DNA of 64,000 bases, taken from NCBI GenBank assembly GCA_902626725.1, contig CACOGI010000002.1, positions 1 through 64,000 on the forward strand, given 5' to 3'. Shown one piece after another: positions 47,022-54,824 of the stretch. Within the stretch, counting starts at the first letter, position 1. Every line of letters begins with the position of its first letter. The stretch comes from an uncultured Pelagibacteraceae bacterium (lineage in GTDB: Bacteria; Pseudomonadota; Alphaproteobacteria; Pelagibacterales; Pelagibacteraceae). The notes under the pieces are model-generated. The model saw nothing but the letters and a program-made list of their open reading frames with translations. It made no database searches and was not told the DNA's origin. A program made the position numbers and the translations under genes.

Positions 47022-47947
47022 TTCTTTTTATATACTGCAGATTTAATTTGATGGTTACTATTTAAATTAAGAATAATTGATGCATATTTAGGCATATATT
47101 TAAACATATTTTGAGTAATTCTCTGATAAGTTTGCATAAAATTAATTACATCACCTTTGCTCATAATCTTTAAACTAAAATTTTTCTTATTATTTATCCA
47201 AAGCTTACGTTCTTGCTTTAATCTCCATTTTTGCAATAAACTAAAATTTTTAGCCTTTAAATAAATTAAACAATTCAGTTGTGAATATAATTTTTTGTAT
47301 TTTAATTTCAGTTGATTATTAACGTATTTTCTCCAAATTTGTTTTTGATCTTTTACTTTTTCCATAGAGTTGATTGTTTTTTTTAATGATTTATTTTTTT
47401 CTGATTTGGCGCCAACACACCATCCTTCAAAAATAATTACATCTGGTTTATTTTTTAAGTTATACCATTTTTTTTTATCAAACCTATCATCAGTAGCTTT
47501 ATTAAATGTTGGAAGCTTAAGCCTCTTGAATTTCTTACTTTTTACTTTTCGGAAAAAACTTAACATCATATTAATATCGTGAGTTCCTGGCACACCCCTT
47601 GTTAAAAGCATTGGGTGTATTTTCTTTGATAGACTTATCCTTTCTTGTCTTGTTTTATAAAAATCATCAATAGAGATTCTAAAAACCTTTAAGTTAAAAT
47701 ATTTAGTTAAAATTATTTTAATCAAAGAACTAATTGTTGTTTTTCCTGTTCCTTGACCCCCTGCTAAACCAACAAAATAAGGTTTTTTTTTATTGGTCTT
47801 ATTACTTATCCAGAAACATATTGGAATTAAAAAAGATTTAATCATTCTTTCTTTATTTTTAAATCTATCAGCTTTTGTTTCTTGAGATTTAATAAACTTT
47901 AAACAGTCTTTTTTTACCTTGCTAAAACATAAACTGAACTGTTGCAT
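47018..47947 (-). CDS. P-loop kinase, D-glycerate 3-kinase (plant type)-like
   Basis: The 309-residue soluble protein has the P-loop GLAGGQGTGKTT at about 77-88, SIDDFYKTRQERISLSKKIHPMLLTRGVPGTHDINMM, LPTFNKATDDR and IIFEGWCVG. These follow the plant GLYK/yeast Tda10/YggC-like kinase family. D-glycerate 3-kinase would return glycerate from glycolate/serine metabolism to 3-phosphoglycerate, which suits a cell with glycine and glycolate metabolism, but the substrate is not proved. It overlaps the TolC gene by 4 bases. Confidence 0.78.
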   Translation of the reverse strand: MQQFSLCFSKVKKDCLKFIKSQETKADRFKNKERMIKSFLIPICFWISNKTNKKKPYFVGLAGGQGTGKTTISSLIKIILTKYFNLKVFRISIDDFYKTRQERISLSKKIHPMLLTRGVPGTHDINMMLSFFRKVKSKKFKRLKLPTFNKATDDRFDKKKWYNLKNKPDVIIFEGWCVGAKSEKNKSLKKTINSMEKVKDQKQIWRKYVNNQLKLKYKKLYSQLNCLIYLKAKNFSLLQKWRLKQERKLWINNKKNFSLKIMSKGDVINFMQTYQRITQNMFKYMPKYASIILNLNSNHQIKSAVYKKK

Positions 47948-47952
47948 GAAAT

Positions 47953-48324
47953 TTATTTTTTTTGATCCATTATATGATTATGACCATCATTCACGCCAAC
48001 ATCTAATTTGAATATTTCTTGAGGATCAATTCCATCTAAACAAGCAACATTTATTCCAAAAGTATTTGGGTCCGCTCTTCTAAGGTTGTGTGTGTGAATA
48101 CCACACAAGGTGCAAAAATAATGTTTAGCAACTTTTGTTTTGAATTGATAAACATTTAATTTATCTTCACCTTTTATTATCTTTAAATCTTCTTTGTTTA
48201 CGTTCTTAAGAATTGCACCCTTTCTCTTACACATCGAGCAATTACATCTTTTTAAATTAGTTAAACCATCTTTAAGATTTACTTCAATTTCAACTGCTCC
48301 ACAGTGACATGTTAATTTTTTCAT
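47953..48324 (-). CDS. GFA-family zinc protein
   Basis: The 123-residue protein fits the glutathione-dependent formaldehyde-activating family fold: CHCGAVEIEV, RCNCSMCKRKG, and YFCTLCGIHTHNLRRADPN with about seven zinc-binding cysteines. The first member was named for S-hydroxymethylglutathione synthesis, but most members have no proven function. In this window formaldehyde handling would fit the C1 theme; this is inference. The gene is 5 bases upstream of the kinase gene, so the row GFA-kinase-TolC is probably one transcription unit. Confidence 0.85.
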   Translation of the reverse strand: MKKLTCHCGAVEIEVNLKDGLTNLKRCNCSMCKRKGAILKNVNKEDLKIIKGEDKLNVYQFKTKVAKHYFCTLCGIHTHNLRRADPNTFGINVACLDGIDPQEIFKLDVGVNDGHNHIMDQKK

Positions 48325-48473
48325 ATTGATATCTAATTAAACTATCCTTGGTTGAAGTTATCCACAAGCATACAAAATGTAGTTTTGATGTTCACGTTTT
48401 GATTCACTTTTGATTCAATTACGGACTCAAAATACAACCTCTTGCGTGCATTGTATAAATAAGCTATAAATTA

Positions 48474-48488
48474 GAACAAAACAAGAAC
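48474..48488 (+). promoter_or_regulatory. LexA (SOS) box directly before umuD
   Basis: GAAC-aaaacaa-GAAC matches the alphaproteobacterial LexA operator GTTC-N7-GTTC exactly on the complementary strand. It ends on the base before the umuD ATG, so LexA bound there would cover the ribosome-binding region's DNA and probably the start of transcription. A weaker copy, GTTC-N7-GATT, is at 48390-48404. Confidence 0.82.
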
Positions 48489-48884
48489 ATGAAACTAACT
48501 GTCCCTTATTATCTACATAAAGCTGGTGCTGGTTTTCCCTCACCTGCCACTGATTATATCGAAGAAGACATTGATCTAAACATGCATTTAATCAAAAATG
48601 TTCCAGCCACTTTCATTATTCGAGTGCAAGGAAAATCCATGGTTGATGTTGGAATTAATGATGGTGATTTGTTAGTTGTCGATAAAAGTTTAAAACCAAA
48701 AAATTTCTCAACCGTTATTGCAAATGTTCATGATGAACTTGTAGTTAAAACTTTAGTTCAAGAAAGAGATAAAAAATTTCTAACATCTGGGTCTAAAAAT
48801 TTTTCTAATAGAATTTTAATTAATGAAGAAGAAGATGTCTTTATTTGGGGGGTTGTGACTTATGTCATCCATTCAACGTACTAA
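48489..48884 (+). CDS. umuD: UmuD, S24-family self-cleaving subunit of DNA polymerase V
   Basis: After RecA-stimulated self-cleavage UmuD' joins UmuC for translesion synthesis. The predicted cut is Ala14-Gly15 in AGAGFPSPATDY; catalytic residues are Ser50 (GKSMVD) and Lys87 (VVKTL). Each lies ten residues before its E. coli counterpart (24, 60, 97), so the only difference is an N-terminal arm ten residues shorter. It overlaps umuC by 23 bases and has a LexA box immediately upstream. No lexA gene is in the window. Confidence 0.94.
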   Translation: MKLTVPYYLHKAGAGFPSPATDYIEEDIDLNMHLIKNVPATFIIRVQGKSMVDVGINDGDLLVVDKSLKPKNFSTVIANVHDELVVKTLVQERDKKFLTSGSKNFSNRILINEEEDVFIWGVVTYVIHSTY

Positions 48885-50142
48885 AAAATTAGCTCTAGTT
48901 GACTGTAATTCTTTCTATGTCTCTTGTGAAAGATTATTCAATCCAAGAATAAGAAAAAGACCTGTCGTGGTTTTATCTAATAACGATGGTTGTATTATCT
49001 CTAGATCTAATGAGGCAAAAGCTTTGGGGATTAAAATGGGTGAACCTTATTTTAAGGCCAAAGATATTATTGTTAAAAATAAAGTTGAAGTCTTTTCTTC
49101 AAATTATTCTTTATATGGAGATTTATCTAGAAGAGTAATGCGAACTCTTAAAAGATTTAATTCAGAAATAGAAGTTTATTCCATTGATGAAGCATTTATA
49201 GATTTATCTAACTTTCTAGATTCTGAGGTTGAAAAAGTTGGAAAAGAAATTAGAGAAACTGTTTTACAATGGACTGGCATTCCAACTAGCATTGGAATTG
49301 CCAAAACTAAAACTTTAAGTAAAGTTGCAAATCACATTGCAAAAAAGAAACAATCTGGGGTTACCAGTTTAATTGGAATAGAAAATTTAGATCCTATTTT
49401 AGAAAAAGTTGAAATTAATGATATATGGGGTGTGGGTAGACAGTTAACAAAGTTCTATCAAAAAAATGGAATTTACAATGCGAAACAACTTAAGAATAAA
49501 TCTAATACTTGGATTAAAAAATGTTCTAATGTTTTAAGTTCAAGAACTGCAATGGAGCTTAGGGGAATTCCTTGTATCAGTTTAGAAACTACACAAACAA
49601 AAAGAAAGAGCTGTGTAGTCTCAAGATCTTTTGGAAAAAGAATTGAAAAATTTCAAGAATTAAAAGAAGCAGTTGCAAATTATTGTTTAAATGCATCTGA
49701 GAAAATCAGATCAGAGTCTTTGGTTGCTAAAGCAATTACTGTTTTTGTTAGAACAAGTCCATTCCAAAGAGATTTTGGATATTATTCAAATGCTAAGACA
49801 GTTGATTTTCCTATTGCAACAAACAATAGTATAGAAATAGTTAAAACTGCAATTGTAATCTTAGAAAGTATTTTCAAAAATGGATACCGTTATCAAAAAG
49901 CAGGTGTTATGCTTACAGGGCTGCGTAATGATGATGGAAGAAAGAATTTATTTTCATCTAAAAAAGATGAAAAAATAAAAAGTTTAATGCAATCAATTGA
50001 TAATACTAATTATAGATATGGAAGATCAACTTTAAGTCTTGCAAGTGCTGGGGTTAATAAAAAATGGAATATGAGAAGGCAATATTCTTCTAAAATAGAT
50101 ACTGCTGATTTTTATTGTTTACCAACTATAAGGGCTATTTAG
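48862..50142 (+). CDS. umuC: UmuC, Y-family DNA polymerase V catalytic subunit
   Basis: The 426-residue polymerase copies damaged DNA with UmuD'. The catalytic motifs are ALVDCNSFYVSCERLFNP, SNNDGCIISRSNEAKALGIKMGEP, and EVYSIDEAFIDL with the SIDE metal-binding residues. The helix-hairpin region DIWGVGRQL and the little-finger domain follow. GVMLTGLRNDDGRKNLF and GSTVGRRSLSLA-like YGRSTLSLASAGVNKKWNMRRQYSS mark the UmuC-specific tail. It overlaps the converging polysaccharide-lyase-like gene by 4 bases. Confidence 0.96.
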   Translation: MSSIQRTKKLALVDCNSFYVSCERLFNPRIRKRPVVVLSNNDGCIISRSNEAKALGIKMGEPYFKAKDIIVKNKVEVFSSNYSLYGDLSRRVMRTLKRFNSEIEVYSIDEAFIDLSNFLDSEVEKVGKEIRETVLQWTGIPTSIGIAKTKTLSKVANHIAKKKQSGVTSLIGIENLDPILEKVEINDIWGVGRQLTKFYQKNGIYNAKQLKNKSNTWIKKCSNVLSSRTAMELRGIPCISLETTQTKRKSCVVSRSFGKRIEKFQELKEAVANYCLNASEKIRSESLVAKAITVFVRTSPFQRDFGYYSNAKTVDFPIATNNSIEIVKTAIVILESIFKNGYRYQKAGVMLTGLRNDDGRKNLFSSKKDEKIKSLMQSIDNTNYRYGRSTLSLASAGVNKKWNMRRQYSSKIDTADFYCLPTIRAI

Positions 50143-50978
50143 TTTTTGAATTTTTCCTCTTTTTTTGGCTTTCTAAAGACAATGCTATCTAGATAAACTC
50201 TTTGATCCTGTAGACTCTTCCAATCAGAATTCCAATAACCAATAGTGCGATGTCTATAAATTCCAAATTTCATATAACCACCCGTACAAGTATCAGCTAA
50301 TGTTTTAATATTTTTAAGATCAGCTATAACTTCATTATTTTTAAAAATTTTAAATCTTCCAGTTTCATCAAGCTTCCAGAGAACGTGAAATTTTAAATGT
50401 GTCCACTTTCCTTTCAGGTCCTCAATTTTTCCAATTATGACTGGCTCTGATGAGTAAGCGGCTTTGCTAGCCCAACTATAATAGTGTTCTCCTTTATATT
50501 TAAAATCTTGAGCCCAAAAATGACAACAGCTATGGCACCCTTTGGCTTTATTATCAGTGTGCATTTGACCAATTATTACTACTGCCCCTTTTTCTAGAGG
50601 TTCATAATTTTCATCAAAATATACTGCATACTCAAATATATGTTCTTTGTTTTTTAATTTCATCTCACCAAGATGTATTTCTTGTCTACTTCTGTTTCCT
50701 TTACCATCACACTGAATTTGAGTTGTTTGCGCTTTACCCTTTCCACATCCCGCATCTTCTCTATTAACTGTAACTTGAATACTTGTTTTGCCCTCATAAA
50801 CAGGAAAACCATCAGAGGCTTTTACCTCTTTTATTCTATTCACCTTCTTTTCTGACATAGATAGGAATTGTTTTTTATATCCCTTTATATCTTTGAAATT
50901 AGTTTTATGATTGTCAGAAAATGCTGATACAGAAAATAAAAAAAATATAAAAATTGCCTTTAAAATTTTTTTATTCAC
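50139..50978 (-). CDS. Secreted heparin-lyase-I-like polysaccharide lyase family protein
   Basis: The 279-residue protein has a signal peptide (LKAIFIFFLFSVSAFSD). The body looks like the beta-jelly-roll polysaccharide lyase family related to heparin lyase I: NRSRQEIHLGE, FEYAVYFDENYEP, IIGQMHTD, KGKWTHLKFHVLWKLDETGRFKIFKNNEVI, GGYMKFGIYRHRT and YLDSIVFRKP. It could cut an acidic glycan in the periplasm or outside, perhaps its own surface polymer, because two glycosyltransferase genes follow in the same operon. The cysteine-rich CHSCCHFWAQD is not usual for the family. The activity is unproved. Confidence 0.7.
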   Translation of the reverse strand: MNKKILKAIFIFFLFSVSAFSDNHKTNFKDIKGYKKQFLSMSEKKVNRIKEVKASDGFPVYEGKTSIQVTVNREDAGCGKGKAQTTQIQCDGKGNRSRQEIHLGEMKLKNKEHIFEYAVYFDENYEPLEKGAVVIIGQMHTDNKAKGCHSCCHFWAQDFKYKGEHYYSWASKAAYSSEPVIIGKIEDLKGKWTHLKFHVLWKLDETGRFKIFKNNEVIADLKNIKTLADTCTGGYMKFGIYRHRTIGYWNSDWKSLQDQRVYLDSIVFRKPKKEEKFKN

Positions 50979-51844
50979 TTAATCTTTTCTACATTATTTA
51001 TATTTGATAAAGCCTTATCAAATTCATCCATATTTTCTCTTAAAGCTAAGTTTGAAATTGCATAAACGGCTACTAATAAAAATACTAATGGAAACGAAGT
51101 TATTATTGATGCATTACCCTTGATGAAAAGAATATACAAAATTATAAATAATGCTGAACGAATTAAAAAAGTTTTTCTAAAAACGCTTATAATTGATAAT
51201 GAGTGTTTAATAAGATTATAAAAACTCATTTTTGATGGTCCAAAGTATCTTGTCCCTCTAATAGATTTTATTACGATTAAATTGTCTTCAATCTTTTTTA
51301 ATGAGCCTGAAAAACTATTCCAAGTAGCTTTATCATTAATTAATTTTTCTACAGTTGATTTTGGTAAGCAAGTAAAATTTCCAAATTTAATTAATTTACC
51401 AGTAAAAGTTAAAGTAATTAACTTATGTAGTTGGTAGCAAATTTTGAATACAAAACTCTCTGACCTTTTAACTCTTTCTCCTACAATAGGGGTGTTGTTT
51501 GAACTTTGGATTTGATTTAAAAAGTCATTTATTTCTTCAGGTCGATCTTCACCATCTCCATCCATAGGAATAACATAATCAAAGTCTTCTTTTTCAAATA
51601 TATACTTCAGCCCAGTTGCAATACATCTTGTGTGACCTTGATTTTTTTTCATATTCAAAATCTTTATTGATTGAATGTTCTCTAAAGTTTTTTCATCTTT
51701 CAACCTATCATGATTAGATGCATCATTCACGATAAGAACAGAAATTTGAAAACTTGAGTTTAATGATTGATTATTGATCTCATCAATGAGTTTTGAAACA
51801 GATTTCCAATCATTGTAAATAGGAATTAAAATTATGATTTTCAT
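50975..51844 (-). CDS. GT2-family glycosyltransferase (polyprenyl-phosphate type)
   Basis: The GT-A domain has IIILIPIYNDWKSV, LIVNDASN, NQGHTRCIATGLKYIF and the metal-binding VIPMDGDGEDRPEE. Two hydrophobic segments near the C-terminus (SALFIILYILFI and FPLVFLLVAVYAI) are like those of dolichol/undecaprenyl-phosphate glycosyltransferases of the DPM1/ArnC group. It would make the lipid-linked sugar donor for the GT39-type transferase encoded upstream. The ORF track starts at 51874; I choose the ATG at 51844, 4 bases after the upstream stop codon, since the family begins there. Confidence 0.85.
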   Translation of the reverse strand: MKIIILIPIYNDWKSVSKLIDEINNQSLNSSFQISVLIVNDASNHDRLKDEKTLENIQSIKILNMKKNQGHTRCIATGLKYIFEKEDFDYVIPMDGDGEDRPEEINDFLNQIQSSNNTPIVGERVKRSESFVFKICYQLHKLITLTFTGKLIKFGNFTCLPKSTVEKLINDKATWNSFSGSLKKIEDNLIVIKSIRGTRYFGPSKMSFYNLIKHSLSIISVFRKTFLIRSALFIILYILFIKGNASIITSFPLVFLLVAVYAISNLALRENMDEFDKALSNINNVEKIK

Positions 51845-51848
51845 AAAC

Positions 51849-53171
51849 TTAGTATCTTCCCAAACAAATATCATCTATGCAAATAAATTTTGAAGACGTA
51901 TTTAAAATTTCCTTATTATCATTTCCTTCCCATCTAGGTCTAGATTTGAGATGATAAGAAAGATTTCCCGCTTTCCATTCATCTCCCGTAACAAATTCGA
52001 TTTCTTTTTCAAAATCTTGTTCCCAGATAATCTGAACTTTAGCTGCCATTTCTTTTCCAGGATAATCAGTACGTTTGTCATCTTGAGAAATTGAAACATA
52101 AGAATACAAGACAGGAGACAAAAAAAATAAAAATAAAAAACAATATAAGAAAGATCTTATTTTTTTCAAATTAATCTGGCTCTGAAATAGATACACAAAT
52201 AAAACACCAAAACTTAGATAAAAAGGTGTCATCCACATTGTTCTTATTTTTGATCCTAAAATCGCTGATGTAATAAAAATTAAAATAATAGGTAAAAAAT
52301 TTATAAATAATAAAAAAAGAAGTTTTTTATCATTTAAGTTAATCTTAAGTTTAATTTTTTTTAATAACAACCTAAGCAGGAAGAAGAAAGGAATAAGTAT
52401 ACCAATTTGCTTAAGTATAAAAATAAGAGGATTTTTAATATGTGCCAAAAACCCTGTATCTTCTAAACCTGTTCTTTTAAATCCATAAACAACAGTTGCA
52501 AAATCGTTATTAAAAAGCCAAATCAAATGAGGAACAAGCAAAACAAAAAATACTTCTAAAGATACTAAATATTTAAAATCAAATTTTTTTATTTTTTTAA
52601 TTAAGATCAAATAAATAAATAATAAACAAATTGAAAATAATAAATATATAAATAAATACTTAGACAAAAAACCTAACGCTGCAAAAAAGCCGATCAAAAA
52701 ACAATCAAAAATTTTAATCTCTTTAGAGATATAAATTTTCCAAGAATAAAAAACAACAATTGACCAAAAAGGTAATTGACAAATATTTACATTGAATTCT
52801 GGTGTCGTAAAATTATAAAAATAAATAGATTCTAATAATAATACTGAAATTAAACTTAATTTTATATTACCTAAAACTTCATAAGAAAACTTAAATATAT
52901 AATAAAATGCAATCACAACAAAAGTTTGGCTAAGTAAATAAAAAGCCCAATCTTGAGAGCCAAAAATATTAAAAAAAACTTCTGAAAAAAAAGCACTCAT
53001 TGGTGGGTGTTTGTTAAATCCCCAATCTAAATTGCTACCCCATGCTAAAGCCTCAATTGTATCCAAAGGTAAATTTTTATTTGTTAAAGAAGGAATCAGT
53101 GTCCAAATTATTAAATGAGCTAAAGCAAAAATAAAAAAAATATTGTTAATATTTTTGTTTAAAACATTCAT
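51849..53171 (-). CDS. ArnT/PMT-like GT39-83 family glycosyltransferase
   Basis: About eleven membrane segments and the large N-terminal loop with LDTIEALAWGSNLDWGFNKHPPMSAFFSEVFFNIFG, where an acidic pair and the HPP motif mark the ArnT/dolichyl-phosphate-mannose transferase type. Such enzymes move a sugar from a polyprenyl phosphate to lipid A or protein on the outer face of the membrane; the neighbouring GT2 gene would make the donor. The C-terminal soluble part (about 80 residues, GDEWKAGNLSYHLKSRPRW) is typical. I prefer the ATG at 53171 over the listed 53207, which would run into the dksA promoter. Confidence 0.85.
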   Translation of the reverse strand: MNVLNKNINNIFFIFALAHLIIWTLIPSLTNKNLPLDTIEALAWGSNLDWGFNKHPPMSAFFSEVFFNIFGSQDWAFYLLSQTFVVIAFYYIFKFSYEVLGNIKLSLISVLLLESIYFYNFTTPEFNVNICQLPFWSIVVFYSWKIYISKEIKIFDCFLIGFFAALGFLSKYLFIYLLFSICLLFIYLILIKKIKKFDFKYLVSLEVFFVLLVPHLIWLFNNDFATVVYGFKRTGLEDTGFLAHIKNPLIFILKQIGILIPFFFLLRLLLKKIKLKINLNDKKLLFLLFINFLPIILIFITSAILGSKIRTMWMTPFYLSFGVLFVYLFQSQINLKKIRSFLYCFLFLFFLSPVLYSYVSISQDDKRTDYPGKEMAAKVQIIWEQDFEKEIEFVTGDEWKAGNLSYHLKSRPRWEGNDNKEILNTSSKFICIDDICLGRY

Positions 53172-53250
53172 AATTAAATATTTACAATAATTAAGGTTGC
53201 TTGACACCCCTATTTTGCTGAATATACTCCCTCGAATTCAAATTGGAAAT

Positions 53251-53811
53251 ATGCCGAAAACTAGCAAAGTTAAAAAAAAAATTACTAAAGTAAAGAGCAA
53301 AACCACTAGTAAATCAAAAACAAAGTTAATAAGTAAACCTAAGTTAATAAATAAAACTAAAATAATAAGCAAACCTAAAGAGACTGCTAAAGGGCCTGTT
53401 AAAATTTCTAAAACATATATACCTAAAGAAACTGAAAAATATATGTGTGAAAAGCATAAGATATATTTCAGAATGAAATTACATGAATGGAAAAAAGAGT
53501 TAGTAAGAGCAAATAATGAAGCGCTCTATAATGGAAGTATGGATGATAATAGCATTTCAGCGGACATTGTTGACCAAGCAAGCTCTTACACAGATAAAAA
53601 CGTAGAGATGAAAGCTATTAATAGACAAATTAAATTAATCTCTGAAATAGATAAAGCTTTAATAAGGATCAAAGATGACACATATGGTTATTGTTTAGAC
53701 ACTGCTGAACCAATTGGATTAAAAAGACTTATGGCTAGACCGGTGGCAAAATATACTATTGCAGCACAGGAAAAACATGAAAAAGATGAAAAGGTTCACG
53801 CTGATGACTAA
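53251..53811 (+). CDS. dksA: DksA/TraR-family RNA polymerase-binding protein, zinc-less
   Basis: DksA binds in the secondary channel of RNA polymerase and, with ppGpp, adjusts rRNA and amino-acid promoters. The coiled-coil tip motif is DIVDQASSYTD and the globular part YGYCLDTAEPIGLKRLMARPVAKYTIAAQEKHE. Of the four zinc cysteines of E. coli DksA only one remains, as in some alphaproteobacterial DksA. The N-terminal 60 residues are a Lys/Ser/Thr-rich repeat (ISKPKLINKTKIISKPK) that enterobacterial DksA lacks. The ATG at 53251 (ttggaaat before it) is better than the TTG at 53197 of the ORF track. Confidence 0.9.
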   Translation: MPKTSKVKKKITKVKSKTTSKSKTKLISKPKLINKTKIISKPKETAKGPVKISKTYIPKETEKYMCEKHKIYFRMKLHEWKKELVRANNEALYNGSMDDNSISADIVDQASSYTDKNVEMKAINRQIKLISEIDKALIRIKDDTYGYCLDTAEPIGLKRLMARPVAKYTIAAQEKHEKDEKVHADD

Positions 53812-53932
53812 AAAAAGAAAAAAAGAAAAAAAAATTCACAATCCAATTACTTATAATTTTACCAAAAAATATATCTATTTTTATTATGCTTTTTTTTGGA
53901 TATTATTATTAATATTTGTTTTTAGTAGATGA
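53804..53932 (+). CDS. Mini-ORF, 42 aa single-span membrane peptide (not in ORF track)
   Basis: ATG at 53804 lies inside the last codons of dksA (gATGactaa) and opens a frame of 42 codons. The predicted peptide has a Lys/Arg-rich head (MTKKRKKEKKIHNP) and a hydrophobic aromatic segment (YIYFYYAFFWILLLIFVF), which is a classical single-span topology with the head in the cytoplasm. The stop codon TGA overlaps the start of a second mini-ORF. Coding use is probable but not proved, as any AT-rich sequence can give such ORFs. Confidence 0.45.
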   Translation: MTKKRKKEKKIHNPITYNFTKKYIYFYYAFFWILLLIFVFSR

Positions 53933-54033
53933 ACAAAAAAATATTACTCATTATAGTTATAGTGTTAGCTATAGAATTATCTGGTCATGGAATTATAGTT
54001 TCTTTAATGAGACTATTAAGTTCTATGAATTAA
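53929..54033 (+). CDS. Mini-ORF, 34 aa hydrophobic peptide (not in ORF track)
   Basis: This frame starts in the ATGA overlap with the preceding mini-ORF and codes for a short hydrophobic peptide (KKILLIIVIVLAIELSGHGIIVSLMRLL). It ends 3 bases into the converging ehuA gene. The chain dksA-miniORF1-miniORF2 with two start/stop overlaps would be unusual by chance, but conservation in relatives is needed to accept it. Confidence 0.4.
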   Translation: MNKKILLIIVIVLAIELSGHGIIVSLMRLLSSMN

Positions 54034-54821
54034 TTTGCATCTAGAACAGCATGTAAAAATTGTTTTGTTCTCTCATTTTGGGGGTCTCCAAAAAGTTGTT
54101 CTGGGGGGCCTTGTTCGAATATTTTTCCTTCATTAAAAAAACATACTCTGTCTGAAATTTCTCTAGCAAAACCCATTTGATGAGTGACCATTATCATTGT
54201 AAGGTTATGTTCTTTATTTAAAGATCTTATAACATTCAAAACTTCTCCAACAACCTCTGGGTCCAAGGCTGAGGTTATTTCGTCTAAAAGCATAACTTTG
54301 GGTCTCATAGCAAGTGCCCTAGCGATAGCAACTCTTTGTTGTTGACCACCAGACAATCTGCTTGGGTGCTGATCTTTCTTATCTGTTAAACCAACCAACT
54401 CAAGTAGCTCTAAAGCTCTTTCCTCTGCCTCCTCCTTTTTCATACCTAACACTTCAACGGGTGCCTCTATACAATTTTGCAAAGCAGTCATGTGTGGAAA
54501 TAAATTAAATTGCTGAAACACCATTCCTATTTTTGATCTTCTTTCACGAAGATATTTTTCATTTGCTTCAACTAGACTACCATTTGAATTCATGTGTGTG
54601 AGAGGTTCTCCATCTAAATGGATTACTCCTCCATTTATTTTTTCTAATGTCATTAAAACTCTCAATACTGTAGTTTTACCAGAGCCAGATGGTCCGATAA
54701 TTGATACCATTTCATTTTTTTTTATTTCCAAATTAAGCTTATCTAAAACCACCAGATCACTATATTGTTTAGTTACCTCATCAAACTTAACAATAATTTC
54801 ATTTGAATTATCTTTACTCAT
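54030..54821 (-). CDS. ehuA: Amino-acid/ectoine ABC transporter ATP-binding protein (EhuA type)
   Basis: The 263-residue ATPase has Walker A GPSGSGKTTV, the polar-amino-acid-type Q-loop GMVFQQFNLFPHMTALQN, the signature LSGGQQQRVAIARAL, Walker B VMLLDEITSALD and the switch His in MVTHQMGFA. It closes the row binding protein-permease-permease-ATPase. It belongs to the polar amino acid/ectoine (PAAT/Ehu) family. Overlap with a neighbouring mini-ORF is the only oddity. Confidence 0.88.
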   Translation of the reverse strand: MSKDNSNEIIVKFDEVTKQYSDLVVLDKLNLEIKKNEMVSIIGPSGSGKTTVLRVLMTLEKINGGVIHLDGEPLTHMNSNGSLVEANEKYLRERRSKIGMVFQQFNLFPHMTALQNCIEAPVEVLGMKKEEAEERALELLELVGLTDKKDQHPSRLSGGQQQRVAIARALAMRPKVMLLDEITSALDPEVVGEVLNVIRSLNKEHNLTMIMVTHQMGFAREISDRVCFFNEGKIFEQGPPEQLFGDPQNERTKQFLHAVLDAN

Positions 54822-54824
54822 AAA

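Noticed and set aside
48390-48404. Second LexA box GTTC-N7-GATT before umuD
   Set aside because: The right half deviates and it stands about 85 bases from the perfect box; kept only as a weak candidate.
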